Source: Paramecium pentaurelia
Lineage: Eukaryota; Ciliophora; Oligohymenophorea; Peniculida; Parameciidae
Assembly (NCBI GenBank): GCA_905183005.1
Contig: CAJJDO010000104.1
Coordinates: forward strand, 124,001-188,000
DNA length: 64,000 nt
Reading direction: 5' to 3'
In this document: in pieces, positions 25,083-37,517 of the stretch
How positions within the stretch are numbered: the first letter of the stretch is position 1
How the letters are laid out: each line of letters begins with the position of its first letter
Notes under the pieces: model-generated
Database searches by the model: none
What the model was told of the DNA's origin: nothing
What the model saw: only the letters and a program-made list of their open reading frames with translations
Translations under genes and position numbers: made by a program

Positions 25083-25602
25083 TCATTATTTCTCTAGTTT
25101 TTTTCTAAACCATTTCCGCATATTATATGCATTTTCATCATCAGCATAATATTTCTCTTCTGTATCAAATGTTTCATAACCCAATTTATCTCTATATAAT
25201 CCTAGAGCTGCTCTATTAGATACTCTAACATGCAAAGAAACATAATGTGATTCAAATATCTTATCCATATCTCTATGGGTACTTTACATGACTTTATTTG
25301 CCAATCCTAATTTTCTATGTGTTCTTAAGACTGATAATGATGTAATATGTCCATGCTCTAACTTTGTACCCTCTTCATCTTCCTCATCTTATTTTGCCAA
25401 TACGTATCCAACAATTCTACCACTATTCTATTCAAAATCTATTGATGTTAATTACTATGTCTTCAGCAACATATAATAATGATTGCCAAACCATTCCATG
25501 ATATAAATAGTATTTATATGTGTAATTTTCTGGCAAACACCATAAATTGCAGTGTTACATATGTTATAAATCTTGCATTTCAGCTCTTCTTATTGATACC
25601 AT
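25083..25602 (-). CDS. NAA10: N-alpha-acetyltransferase 10 (ARD1/NAA10), catalytic subunit of NatA
   Basis: GNAT acetyltransferase that co-translationally acetylates N-termini in complex with NAA15. 163 aa with one 28-nt intron near 25380-25410. Full family pattern: MVSIRRAEMQDLQHMQHCNL, LPENYTYKYYLYHGMVWQSL, YVAED, SGRIVGYVLAKQD, HGHITSLSVLRTHRKLGLAN (acetyl-CoA loop R-x-x-G-x-A), YVSLHVRVSNRAALGLYRDK and KYYADDENAYNMRK. Length is close to the archaeal and short eukaryotic forms, lacking the long disordered tail of the human protein. Very confident. Confidence 0.95.
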
Positions 25603-25668
25603 AATTTAATTAGAAATTATTATTATTCTTGTAAAGACCATAAATTTTACAAATCACCAAATTCTCAA

Positions 25669-25876
25669 TCAATAGTTAAATTAGAAAATACCTTTATCTA
25701 ATAACTAAAAAGAATATGTAAATTCAAATTAAAAACAAAAATAACTCAAAGTATTAGCTAAATACATCTTTTATAATTCAATTTGATTTATAGCATATTG
25801 ATGAGAACCCTTTTAATTCTCTATAATTAAAAGATATACCTTTGAAAAATTTAGTATCATCCATACTCATACTCAT
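25669..25876 (-). CDS. Possible small hydrophobic protein (62 aa)
   Basis: A frame starting MSMSMDDTKFFKE, with an assumed 19-nt intron, reaches TGA at plus 25669-25671. The second half is hydrophobic and aromatic (MYLANTLSYFCFQFEFTYSF), perhaps one membrane span. The intron is shorter than usual, and the frame could instead be an artefact of intergenic DNA. It lies 66 bp upstream of NAA10 on the same strand. Confidence 0.3.
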
Positions 25877-26738
25877 CAATCTAAATTAAAAGTATAATAA
25901 TATGAAAATTGATACAATGATTATACATACAATAGAAAAAAAATACAAATGTCATCAATATAAGAATTCTAATTTTAATCCATCATTACTTTCAATAAAT
26001 ATTAAAAGTTAAACAGATTCTTGATGAAGTATTAAATATTACAAATGAAACTTATAGGTTCCAATATAATTATAGCTTTTTATCTAAAATTAAAGAGATG
26101 AAATTAATTAATATAATTAAGTATATAAAAAATAGCATAGATAAATTAAAGAATTACATATAATAAGTCAAATTAGCTAAAAGGTGAATAATACAAAAAA
26201 TTTAGCAATTCTCAAAAACACTCAAATCAAAAAGTAACATAAAATATATTACTCAAAAGTTATTATTACTATAAAATTGAATGTTTCTTGTAAATAAAAT
26301 AATATGGGATAGTTTAAGATATCAATATTAAATTAAACCATTTTATTTTTGATTATAATAACATTATTAATGTAGAAATCTGTTTTCTCATTTTTCTAAA
26401 ATTATATCGATTCAGATTAATAAGTAAAAATTATTCAAAAAATTCATTCACTTATAGGTATTAAAATATGAATGATATCAATAAAAAGGAAAAAGAATAA
26501 ACTTTCGAAAATCAAATAAAATAAAAATATTTAAACTCTTATATATGGATCAAATAGAAAACTTTATAAATACTTCAAGTTAAGGTTGAATCATAATGAT
26601 TTTGAATAATGTTTGAGGTATTTATATATATAAATAATATTATAAAAAGACTAAATTTATTGTTATTAAATTTTAAAAGGGATTAGAAAATTATAGATTT
26701 CTTAATTAATCTATATAATTACTTTATTTTTTATTATA
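25877..26738. other. 860-bp intergenic region
   Basis: Upstream of the GAF gene. It contains short open pieces on the plus strand (25917-26045, MIIHTIEKKYKCHQYKNS...; and a lysine-rich piece ending at a TGA near 26186). I could not join these into a gene. No RNA gene or repeat recognised. Confidence 0.35.
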
Positions 26739-28480
26739 ATGAGTTTTAGAATATCAATCTCTCCTTAAAGAAAACGTAGCAGCACAGGAATGCCATAATC
26801 TGCTCGACCCATAAAACCAACTCTGAATTCAACCCTTATTAATGTTGTGGAAGAAATTAAGAACCTGATGTAAAATAATAAAATAATAGAAGGAAATAAC
26901 TCAATCCTTAGTTTTAGAACCTTTTAAATTAATTAATCAAAATAGCATTTGATTTAGAAAAATAAAATACAAAATTTTAGAATGCTCTTCAATCATCGAA
27001 GGCTTCTAGCATTTAAAATGGAGATTTAATTCAAAAAGAACCGTCATCTCATCAAGATAGGAATAAATCTAAAGACAGTAGTCCAACAAAGAGAGAATGT
27101 TCTGTTAAAAATATAGAGATGACATCTAGCAGCAGATTAGATCCAACTCCAAAATAAAAGTTTTTAATTAGAAGAGGTTCTCTAGATGTAGATTAATAAG
27201 TAACAAAAGTAATAGTTATTTTAATATTTATTAAGGATCAATTAAGAAAAATTAGTTAAGAAGCCATAGATCAAAATTTTATAATTAACTTACTAGATTT
27301 TAAGCCATCTAATTTAAAATCTATGTCTTATAAAAAATTTATTTAGATCTTTTCACTTAATGAAAAAGATTTATATTAATACTTATAGAAAATAGAATAT
27401 TAAGGTATTTATTATGTTGTTCAAATGATAGAGTATTTATTATATCTTTTTGAACCACTTAAATTTGTTAAGGATTTATCAGAGAAATGCATTATTTATA
27501 TTGATAAATTAAAGAAAATTATAAAACTATCTTTCGAAATACAATAGTGTACACCATCTTAAACTTTTGACAATTATCAGAAATTACTTTTAGATTTGTT
27601 TGAATGTGATAGAGCATATGTTTATTTATATGATTCGAAATTTCATGTATTTTGGACTAAAGGATAAGATGGTTAATAAAAAGTGTATTATCCATTCAAA
27701 GGCATATTAGGATTTGTAACTAAATAAGGTCAAATGTTAAATATAAATGATGTTTATTAAGATGTAAGATTTGATTAGGATTATGATTAAAAGTAACAGA
27801 ATAAAACAAAATCAATGCTTGCTTGTCCAATATATGAAAAAGATGACATTATTGGTGTGATAATTATCTCATCAATTTAACAACAATTTAAAAAAGATGA
27901 TGAACTTTTGATTTAAATAATTTCTCAATTGGCTGCAATACATTTCAATTAATATATCTTTTAAGAGTATAATTCTAAAACTTGTGAAGCTTTATAATAA
28001 ATCTTGAAGTTTTCGTTAATTTTATAATAATCTGTTGATTAAAAATAATTTATAATTTTAGCACAATAAATACTATCTAAAACATATGAATTAAAATAAG
28101 TATAGATTTATTTTAAAGATATGTAAGATTAAGAAGGTCTTTTCACATTTGTTGAACAACAAAGAAAAAAAATACCAAAAACATGTGGAATTATTGGATA
28201 TGTATATAAAACAGGATAATTCTATATTTCTGATTCTTGTTATAGAGATAAATATTTTAATAAATTAGCTGATATTGAAACTAATCTACCTACTATAACT
28301 ATACCTATTAAAAATGAAGATAAATGTATGGGTGCTATATAATATATTGACACTAAAGGTATTGATAATATTATTGGAAAACAACTAAAGAACTATTAAT
28401 TGTCAAATTTAGATTTGATTCAAATTTTTGCAGTAATGCTCAATTTTGTAAATAGTAAATTGATTATATAAAAATAATGA
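26739..28480 (+). CDS. Double GAF-domain protein
   Basis: 559 aa after two introns (35 and 27 nt). The N-terminal ~180 residues are polar and disordered. Helical residues ~180-290 lead to GAF domain 1 (CDRAYVYLYDSKFHVFW, VYYPFKGILGFVTKQGQ, RFDQDYDQKQQNKTKSMLAC, DIIGVIIISS). GAF domain 2 follows (KTYELKQVQIYFKDM, KTCGIIGYVYKTGQFYISDS, LPTITIPIKNEDKCMGAIQY). GAF domains bind cyclic nucleotides or other small ligands. No phosphodiesterase, cyclase or kinase domain follows, so this is a stand-alone sensor or scaffold. The type resembles GAF proteins abundant in Paramecium; the ligand is unknown. Confidence 0.78.
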
Positions 28481-28551
28481 TTTGCATAACAATAAATATT
28501 TTTATTTATTCTAACTATTTTGTAATAATATTTACCTTAAATTAAAATTAA

Positions 28552-29080
28552 ATGAACAATCCATTTCAAAGTCCAATAGGGAATCCTAATGATCCAAATA
28601 ATCAATTATTATTAATGTCTTTAGCTTAAGTAGATTCACAAAATATGTTCTTCTTTTTGATGCAAAATACTGATTTTGTTGAAAAATAAGATGAAGTATT
28701 TGATTGATTATTATTAATTCAGAATTAATTCAAAAAGACAGCTATAGGATTTGTTAGAAATACATTGGGTATATTTTTTTTAGGCACAGTGCTTAATTTG
28801 TAAATGAAAAGAATTCCTAAAGTAACATCTAATAATATTTCTAAAGTTTTTGAATTGGCCTATTTATGTTAAAATTCCATTAAGAATACCTGTCTTTTTT
28901 AGCCCATTTTTCTTATTTTAATAATCGTTAACAAATTAACTTGATAATTTAACATAATTGCATCATAAATATTACACAAGAATATTAAGAGTTAAAAAAA
29001 CTGGTGATTTAAGATACTTTGATCCATAAGGTATATTACAAAAATAATTTGAATAAAAAATGAAAGAATTAATGAAATGA
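28552..29080 (+). CDS. Small membrane protein (158 aa)
   Basis: Starts 71 bp after the GAF gene on the same strand; two introns (27 and 25 nt) close the frame. The N-terminus is polar (MNNPFQSPIGNPNDPNNQ). Two hydrophobic stretches follow: FVRNTLGIFFLGTVLNL and WPIYVKIPLRIPVFFSPFFL. The C-terminus is basic and helical (HHKYYTRILRVKKTGDLRYF ... MKELMK). It may be a small organelle or ER membrane protein; no family recognised. Confidence 0.55.
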
Positions 29081-30547
29081 TTAATTATGTATCAATTGTT
29101 TTATCTTCATTTTTATTATCTATTTTTATATTCATTTCTATTTAAAAAGAAATAAACAATTAGAAAAAAGGATATTAACTCAATAAATTAATAAAATTTA
29201 TGATATCAATTGAGATCAACTTAAACAGTATTAATCAAGTTAAAAATTAATTAATTTAATAATCCTAAATAGAGTAATTTTTTTAAAATCATATTTTTCA
29301 TAATTTACAAAAGGAAATTAATCAAAATTAAATTACTGATATCAAAAATATCAAATTAAATAATCTAGAATAATATGAATTTTGAATATTTTATATTTTA
29401 TCATTTATTCTTAATTTACTTTTTATTGATCTCCTTAATTACATCGTTAATAGGTTTTACTTATTGTTATTGTTTTTAATCTTTTCCATCTTGATTCTGT
29501 TTTTTATTAGATTCATTACAACCATTTTAAGCTTGAATCATAAACATTAAAAAAATTATTAAATTTATTTTCTTTTTAAATTTAATTTTGTATTCACTTA
29601 AAGTTAATGAAAAAATAGCAAATTTGCCAAAAATATATATCTATTTAGAACTAAAGAAAAATCAAGATAACAATATAATCCACTTGATCAAAGGCAGAAT
29701 TAAAAATAATTATATTCAAATAAATTAAAATTTATTATTATTAATTACTAATCTATGTAATTAATTTGAATATTCTTAGATGAAAAATGAATATTTAATG
29801 AATAAATTATATTAGATTTTAATAAATAACTTCACCTAAAAATGCTAATTTAAATGAATATATTAAGAGATGAAGTATTCTAATACAATAATTTTCCAAT
29901 ATATCTATCTAATAATTGCTATCTTTTAATGGCTTTGTTTTCTTAATTCTTATATGAAAATTAATTATAAATCAAGTTATAACATAACTTTAACATTATA
30001 GTATAAAGATATGATTTTTAATTTATTTAACAAAAAATAAAAGAGTTTAGATAATCATCAAGAATAACATTATATAAAATTAAACATTATTAAGTTCATC
30101 ATTATATTTATATAATATAGGTTTCATTTAGTTTTTTTATTTATTTTAAAATATAAGAATGCATTTTCTCTAATCCTATTGTTTAACTCATCTCTAAATA
30201 GAGTACAAACAATCTTAATTCATTTTATGAAAAATTAATTAAATTATTGAAAATCTTTAAACTATCTTTTAGAGGATAACAATTATATTTAATCATCATT
30301 AAAATGAAATTTGTGTCATATAATTCAAGTTATTAATAGTTTAACATTAAGTTTTAAGGAATATTGAATTATTTTAAATTATCTGGACACCTTTATTCTA
30401 ATAATTAAATTATTATTGCTGTTCCTTGTCCATCATTAAATTTATATGACTATTCAAATATTTAATTAATTATTTCAGAGTCTATTTGTAATAGATGATC
30501 AAACAATTTGTTTTAGTAAATTAATTAATTTATTATTATCTCTATAT
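29081..30547. other. 1.47-kb region without a confident gene
   Basis: Between a plus gene and a convergent minus gene. It holds three weak candidates. (a) Plus 29200-29385, 61 codons, MISIEINLNSINQVKNQLIQ. (b) Minus near 29420-29575, 48 codons from MFMIQAQNGCNES, with a signal-peptide-like stretch upstream but no in-frame ATG before it. (c) The longer plus frame listed separately. In DNA this AT-rich, with one stop codon, open runs of 60 codons arise by chance. Confidence 0.35.
29842..30498 (+). CDS. Uncertain 218-codon ORF
   Basis: Open from ATG 29842 (MLIQMNILRDEVFQYNNF) to TGA 30496-30498. It is rich in Ile, Phe, Tyr and Gln, without the Glu/Lys/Gly content of its neighbours, which argues against a gene. 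Its position (50 bp before the convergent stop at 30548) fits a gene boundary. No motif. Confidence 0.22.
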
Positions 30548-32320
30548 TCAAAACATCAATAGAACTTTAAATTACTAAATATATAAAGTAAGCTTAAGAC
30601 TTAGTGATCTATACTTTAATTAAATTAAATAATTTACATTATAGCTATCATTTGAAATAAGAACTTAAAGTAAAGCTATATTCAATTAAAATTTATTGCT
30701 TTAAAAAAACCATTTAAATAAATGAAAGGCATCTTCATCAGTTTTAATAGCTTCTAACACATTTTATCTAAAACGCTTATCAAGTCTTCCCTCACTTCTT
30801 AGATTTCTTAATTTTTAAGTGTAAAGTGATCTAATTTTTGGACTAAAATATTGACAATTACATAATGATAGTAATAATGGCATAGAGGACATTTTATAAA
30901 ATTAATTACTAATATATTGAGGAAGTGGTAATTATGGATATTCTTCAAATAAAATAACAATATTAAGGATAGATGTTTTAGATATTTAAATATCATCTGA
31001 TATTTCTTCAACAGTAGAGAAATTTTAATAATTTAGGTTTGCTAAAAAATGAGAGATATCAATTTCACATATAAAATGTAGATATACAAGATTTTTTATA
31101 TTAAAGTTAATATTCTAAAATGTAAGATTTTTGAGAATAATTTTTAAATATTCTGCAAAAGGTTCAGATTTAGTCTTTTTTTCTAAATAGTATAATGACA
31201 TTTAGTAGATATTATTTAAATTGTAATTTTCTTTAAGTAAATTTAAACAAACTGATTCAAGTTTAAGAATATCTTGATTATCTATGTAATCAGCAAATAT
31301 CACATTTTATAAATATTAAATTAAGAAATCAAAATTAAGATTACTTTATTAATTTTAATGTTTTTGTATCATTTGTTAAACTTATTCATGAATGAGAATT
31401 AATAATGATCTTGATTCATCATCATTTTAATATTTACAATTCTATAAAATGGAAATAATAGATACTGATTCTAAATATTTAACATTTTGTTTAGTAGATT
31501 CAAATTTATCATCTAATTATTCCAGATACTATTTTTCTGTTATATGATATTTTAATCTCATATTTATAAATGTTTTAGTCATAAATGCATATTAATCAAC
31601 ATCGAAACTTTTACATACATTTTTTGAGTAATTTAAAAATTGTAATATACAATAGAGATCAATTCTCTTCTTTAATATAAATTTCTTATTTATAGAAGTA
31701 AGAAATTACATAAGTTAAACAACAGTGATATCATTAGTAGAAAAGACATAATCAATATAAAATTTGCTTAGAAATTCATCATTTGGAAATATCATTTCTA
31801 CACATTCATATATCATGTTTAATTACCTTGGTAGAAACTAATTTTCTTCAATGTACTTTTTAATAATTTATTACAATTATTTACGATCCACTGAATTTAG
31901 ATATCCTACACTAAGATTGTCATAAAATAGTTTCTTATACCAATATATAAAATCACCAAGATCTAAATTATTTAATGTTGATATATATTGATTGAATTAT
32001 CTTATTAAATTTGAATAGGATTCATTAAAATAATGATTATGAACAGGTAAATTATACATTCCTTACATTTTTGCTGTAATTTTTAAACTCTATAATAAAT
32101 GACGATCAGTAAATTAATGTTTGTATCTATTGTAAATATCAATCAATTTAGTTGGATCTAATTATGTGCAAATCAATGTTGTCAACTCTTCTGATTATAA
32201 ATCATCACGTGTTAAATCTAATCTTGAACTACAAATTTAGATTTCTTAAGATGTATTATAAGACTTAGATATCCAATAACCACGCAATTGGTTTAATGAT
32301 TTTGATAAAATTTTATTCAT
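30548..32320 (-). CDS. Helical-repeat protein with mitochondrial-type N-terminus (FASTK/RAP-like?)
   Basis: Intronless, 590 aa. The N-terminus MNKILSKSLNQLRGYWISKS is an amphipathic, Arg/Lys/Ser-rich presequence typical of mitochondrial import. The rest is all-helical with irregular 35-40-residue repeats, for example SEELTTLICTQLDPTKLIDI, SLKITAKMQGMYNL, YECVEMIFPNDEFLSKFY and LESVCLNLLKENYNLNNIYQ. This resembles the helical RNA-binding arrays of FASTK/octotricopeptide proteins of mitochondria. A C-terminal RAP domain is not obvious. Inferred role: mitochondrial RNA maturation. It begins 13 bp after the stop of the Myb-like gene on the same strand. Confidence 0.5.
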
Positions 32321-32333
32321 TAATTAAATTAAT

Positions 32334-33796
32334 TCAACCATCATTCGAAGCATAAAAGAATCTCGATCTCTTAGTCTTAACTTTTCCTTAATTATTTACA
32401 TCAAAGGCCCCTGATTATGATCGTTAATGCTTTCTCTTTTGAATTGGATCTGGACTATTTTATTCAGAATCTAAATGCATATTATTAAAATTTTGTTTAA
32501 TTGCATCTAATGAATTCACAGAACTAGTTGAACCATTAATAGATGATTAAGCAGATACACATACCAATTTTTAAACTTTAGGCTCTTTATTTGAAGATGA
32601 ACCACTATTCTCTTCTTCTTTTATTTAATCTGAAATTAGTTTTTCTGATCTTTAAGAACTTAAAGTTCCAATAGAATTAGTTGGAGTATTTTATTATGAT
32701 GAATATAAATTGAATTTATATTGTTATTATTATTATTAAATAAATTATTAAGGAATAAATTAGGCTTAATAAATATTTGGAATCATTTATTATTATTATT
32801 ATTGAATTAATTATTATTGCATAAGTTATTACGAAATTAAAGATTAATTTTGTGGAATCTAAATATTCATTCCTTATAATTGTTATTATTAACAAGGAAT
32901 GATAGGATTAATTGTTTATAATTATGGTTGCATTATAGGAATTGTTTAAATCTATTAGATCTAAGGTATTTATGGAAATTGTTAATAATAATATTATTAT
33001 GGAGCTATCATATAAGGATATTAAGGAATCTAAGAGAATGATTATTCATTATTTTAACTTTATTATTCTTATTGATTGCTATTTGAATTCTAAACATGAT
33101 CTAATGGTTTTAATCTACTTAAAATTGAATGAATTAAGAATTCAGTCATTTTATCTAATCCATGTTTTAAAGGATCTTCTTATTAATCTTATAATAATTC
33201 TTATGGAATTTAGACTATCTTTTTCTCTTTGTTTATTATACTTTTGAATCTATTCTTAACTTAGTTCTCAGTCCTATTTTTTAATTTTTTGGATATGTTT
33301 GACCATCTCAATCCTTCCACTAATGTAATTTACAATAAATTGTAATCATCAAGCTCAGTCCAAATACCTCTTAGATGATAAACCAAAACTTTACCTATTT
33401 ACTTAAGGATTCAAATAATTATTCCATCTCTCTCTATATTATTTTGCTTTTCTAAAATAGATTCCTTATGATTAAATAAACATTTCATATTAAACTTCAT
33501 ACCACTTGATGTTTGGTTCTTTTGTCATTATTTTATAAAGTAATTTATCTTCTTCAGGCAACCAATTTTTATTTGAAGGAACAACTCTCAAATGAGAAAA
33601 CCATTTAAATTAACAATTTAATGAGTCTTTGAAAGCTATTATTTCAGAAATATTATTCCAATCCTATCCTTACTAAAGTAAACTTATATAGATTTACAAA
33701 TTCTTCACTGCTTTTTAAATGTAATAAAGAATACTATTAAGTTACCCATAATAGTATTTTCCATTCTTCATCTGTCCAATTCCTCGATCCATGCAT
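32334..33796 (-). CDS. Myb-like (SANT repeat) DNA-binding protein 1
   Basis: 470 aa after two 25-nt introns (33370-33394, 33673-33697); an in-frame TGA upstream fixes the start near MHGSRNWTDEEWKILLW. Three tryptophan-spaced repeats: NWTDEEWKILLW ... DWNNISEIIAF; NWLPEEDKLLYKI ... QYRERWNNYLNPQV; GIWTELDDYNLLQITLVEGL, RWSNISKKLKNRTENQVKNR. The last two repeats match R2R3 Myb closely, including the YLNP linker and the NRTENQVKNR recognition helix. The C-terminal half is extremely Gln-rich (runs of TAA/CAA), with SRFFYASNDG at the end. Likely a sequence-specific transcription factor. A diverged paralogue is at 39274-40834. Confidence 0.85.
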
Positions 33797-34343
33797 TTTT
33801 AAGAACTCCCTAATTTTTTTGTAAAAAACTCAATTACTGCGATTAGCAATATTCATAAAAGTGAAGTACTTCATTAAGTGTAATAAAATTTTATTGGATT
33901 CTTAATTCAAGTGTACTCTATAGCTTTGATAAATCTACTGAACTCTTCTCCTCTGTAAAATTCAAAATGAATTGCTGTAATTTTGGCAAGTGTAATTAAA
34001 GGTTGGTATTCATTAATATTAAATTAATTTATGAAATACTCTTATAATAACTTCCTAAATACTATACAAATTATTTTAAATTGTATTAAGTTACAAATAT
34101 CGACAATTAAAATGAAAATTACATTTATGCTATCATTATTTTAAAAGCATTAATTTGAAGTACATTACATATTCTCTAAAAGTACAATCTAACATATATT
34201 TTAGAGAGTTATTTCATTTAAATAAATGTGAAAAAAATATTGTAACTCCTAAAAAAGATAAAGAACTACTTTTCACTTTGTAATTGAGTAGTGATGACAT
34301 GTTAAATAAAATATTTATTATATAAATTTTTGAAAACATTTTT
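33797..34343. promoter_or_regulatory. Divergent intergenic region between Myb-like 1 and the DUSP-like gene
   Basis: About 550 bp, AT-rich, holding the promoters of both genes. No gene, RNA or repeat is evident. Confidence 0.35.
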
Positions 34344-35712
34344 ATGGCCTAGAATATTATAGTGGGAGCTATTAAAATAAAGGATGGTTTATTTATAGGA
34401 GATGAGTATGCATCACAAGTAACATATTTTTTATTATAAAGGATCGAGAATTCATTATTAATAATAAAGTAACACATATAATCAATTGTTCTGGTACAGA
34501 AGTTCAGAATAAGTGGATCATGATGAATGTTAAATATCTTACATTCAATTGGCTTGAATAAGATAATGAAGTAAAACATACCATTAAAAAGGTCTTATTT
34601 GATGATAAAAATGAAAATGTAAATAAAATTTATGCATTCATTGAAGAATGTTTTTAATAAGGTGAAAGTTGTTTAGTTCATTCACTCAGAGGCTAAAGTA
34701 GAGCATGTTGTGTATTGGCTGCCTATTTTATGAAAAAGTTCGTTAATTTATTTAAATTATAAGGTATTCATGGACACTCTACAAAACACTTGAATATCTC
34801 AATTCTCGTAGACCAGATCTTGAAATAAGGGCATCCTTCTTTTATTAACTAAATGCATTAGAATCTAAAATGAATAAATCTGGACCTAAGAGAACTGCAA
34901 CTTGGAATGAATTAACAAAAGATGAGCTGAATCCTCAATAAATTTAAGAAGAATTAATTATAAGAAACACTTTTCTCAATTCATAAAATGGACCTGTAGA
35001 TGATATCTATACCAATTTATAATCAAAATTAGTAAGAATTTTAAATAAATAATAGTAAGTATTAGGAAAGATTTATAATCAAAAAATTAAATGGAAAGAT
35101 TAACTAAATAAAGAAAACATTTAATTATCCACATTAGTCTATAGTGGATCTCCAGATTTTGTGTCAACTTCAGAAATTAAGGTGAAAGAAGATAATGATT
35201 GTTAATCCATATTAAAAGTAAGCTAATAATAATTATTAGGGAGTATAAAAAACTACAATAAATTAACCTGCAAAATAGCCATAAATTTAACATAATTTTC
35301 CAAAATGCCCTAATTAAAATAAATACATTTATTAATAAGATAATTATGAGTAAAATACTTAAATGAGTAATAATTAATCCTTTTAAAATTTATTAATCCA
35401 TTGTGCATAAAGATAAAAGTAAAATTCATAATTGGAAAAAAAGACTTCACCAATATCATCAGATTAAATACAAAGTCCTTAATTCATTAATCAACCAAGT
35501 GGAGTAAGAAGTACATCTTTATAATAAAATGATGAAAAGAAGACTTAAATTGATCTTACAAATAATCGTCCAAGTTCTGTTAAATAAAAGGATGCTTCTC
35601 CATCTATATTAAATAATTTTTAAGAATTTAAAAATTAAGTGTAATAATCATTAAATTATTTTAATAAATAGTCTGAAACTATATTAAATATGGATAGAAA
35701 TTTAATCAATGT

Positions 35713-35784
<72 letters not shown>

Positions 35785-36990
35785 TTAATAACCTTTATAA
35801 TCTAATATCTCAAATTTATCATCTTAATAAAATGATTCAAAATTATAAATATAATAATGTAATTCAGGGTCATAATAAAAAACTAAATTAGATCAATTAA
35901 TTAGTCCAACATTCATATCTACAATGAGTTCAACAAAACATTCAGAAATTTAAAAAACCTTAACATAATCAATATCATAATTATAATCAAGTTACTAAAA
36001 ATTTTAATAATTATAAATGAAAAATTAAATTAAACCATCATAATCAACTACTCAAATTCAATAACAAAATAACAATAAAGTTTCAGCAGAATTAAATACT
36101 GCAAATATAGCAAATTTATCTAAAATTTAAGATAGAAGCAGTTCTCTCATAAAAAAAGGGGATGATTTAGATAGTAAAAATAGACCAAATAGTGCTGATA
36201 TAAAAGATCAATAAAAAAACAATAGCATTTAAAAAAAAGAAAGTTTATCTCCATTTCAAAAAGATCCAATTAAGAAAATGCAATAATATGGACCTCCTTT
36301 ACCTTAATCAAATTCTTAAATCTATCTTAGAAATGTTTAATGTAGAAGATAAGCTGCATCTACTTTAAGGAATCAGCAGAAACCTAATAATTCATTTTAA
36401 GATAAATATTTAAATCAAAGTGCTAATTAAGTGTAGAATAATAATAGTTTTAACAACAATAGTAATTCAAACATAGAAATGGATTCAAGGATGCAATAAA
36501 AAGTAGTTTAAGGATTAGTTTCTGATGTTAATCATCTCAAAAAATTAATATCACCTTAATGTTTGACAAAAAGTTAAGCACAATTTTTAAAAAATCAACC
36601 CATTAGGGTTTTATAAGAATTGACAGAAAAAACTTATAGCATTAAACAGATGTATTTATTTAGAATTAGTCTAATTAGTAAAGGAAAGGATAGTATTTAA
36701 TCAGCCGGCATAACCTTAGTGTAAAAACCATCAACAGTGAATACAAGAACATTCTCACCAGCAATTAAAAGTAAATATTATATAATATGAAATTTCTTAA
36801 GATGATCAAAAATGCAAAAGTAGTCATGTTGGTAATCCTTAAAACATGAGATAGAAGATTAGAAATTCTTCACCTGGTAAGAATTTGATTGATTATAGGT
36901 TTAAACAAAGATTAAGAGAGTTCAAGTTCTTTTTCTTATTCAAATATAAATACTACTTAACCAAGTAAGAATAGTTGGAAAATGCTTTGA
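34344..36990 (+). CDS. DUSP-like pseudophosphatase with long Q/N-rich tail
   Basis: 840 aa after five introns (23, 26, 22, 31 and 22 nt), exact frame. Residues ~1-170 form a dual-specificity phosphatase fold: VGAIKIKDGLFIGDEYAS, VTHIINCSGTEV, YLTFNWLEQDNE, P-loop region CLVHSLRGQSRACCVLAAYF, and KKYSWTLYKTLEYLNSRRPD. The catalytic loop HCxxGxxR reads HSLRGQSR, so the nucleophilic Cys is Ser and catalysis by the usual mechanism is not expected. The fold could still bind phosphoproteins, as STYX does. Residues ~200-840 are Ser/Asn/Gln-rich, with a 22-Gln run written entirely as TAA. I recall similar DUSP heads (NSRRPDLEIR) in other ciliates. Confidence 0.82.
35717..35782 (+). repeat. (TAA)22 trinucleotide run inside a coding exon
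   Basis: Twenty-two consecutive in-frame TAA codons, followed by TAT TAA TAA. In the ciliate code this is polyglutamine (Q22-Y-Q2) within the tail of the DUSP-like gene. As uninterrupted trinucleotide DNA it is probably length-variable. Confidence 0.85.
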
Positions 36991-37517
36991 AACAATTAAT
37001 TCAATTTTGTTTTTGTTAATTTCATATTGATATGAATTCTAACTAAGTATGATCTACAGTTTTCTTGGAATTTAATTATTAATATAAAAATAAAAAATTA
37101 TAGAAAACTTTGTTATCATTTTCTTATGGAACAAACTATGTAAGCCCAAATTACTGAATGAATATTTGAGTATTATTAGGGTAAAATACAAAATTAGAAA
37201 GAATCTCTGATTGATCTATGAATAATTAAATTGTGATATTCATTGAATAAAATCTATTAGAGGAATTTCAAACAACAATAAAGGTAATCTATTCTATATA
37301 TAATGAACAATTTTGTTTAAAAGTACATTTGGTGCTCTCTCTTCTCTTTTAATATATTTTTTTTACGATATATTGAAATATTTAAATTTTTTTAATGATT
37401 TTTCATACCCCGGTCATATTTTTTAAGGGTTTTAAATTGAAATAATCAAAAAAATAATAATTAAAATAATTTGTTTTCAAAAGAACCTCTCTTCCTTTAG
37501 AAACCATAACAACAACT
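36991..37517. other. 530-bp intergenic region
   Basis: Upstream of the BET gene. A plus-strand ATG at about 37125 opens only a 12-codon frame (MEQTMQAQITE), and no intron set extends it well. A short GC patch (accccgg near 37407) stands out from its surroundings. No gene called. Confidence 0.35.

Noticed and set aside
29420..29575. Secreted peptide gene on the minus strand.
   Set aside because: The signal-like stretch has no upstream in-frame ATG, and no intron could be placed.
32942..33247. 101-codon plus-strand ORF.
   Set aside because: Antisense to the Gln-rich part of Myb-like 1.
35709..35891. Frame with a poly-asparagine run.
   Set aside because: It is the AAT phase of the TAA run; the Gln frame is continuous with the DUSP-like protein.
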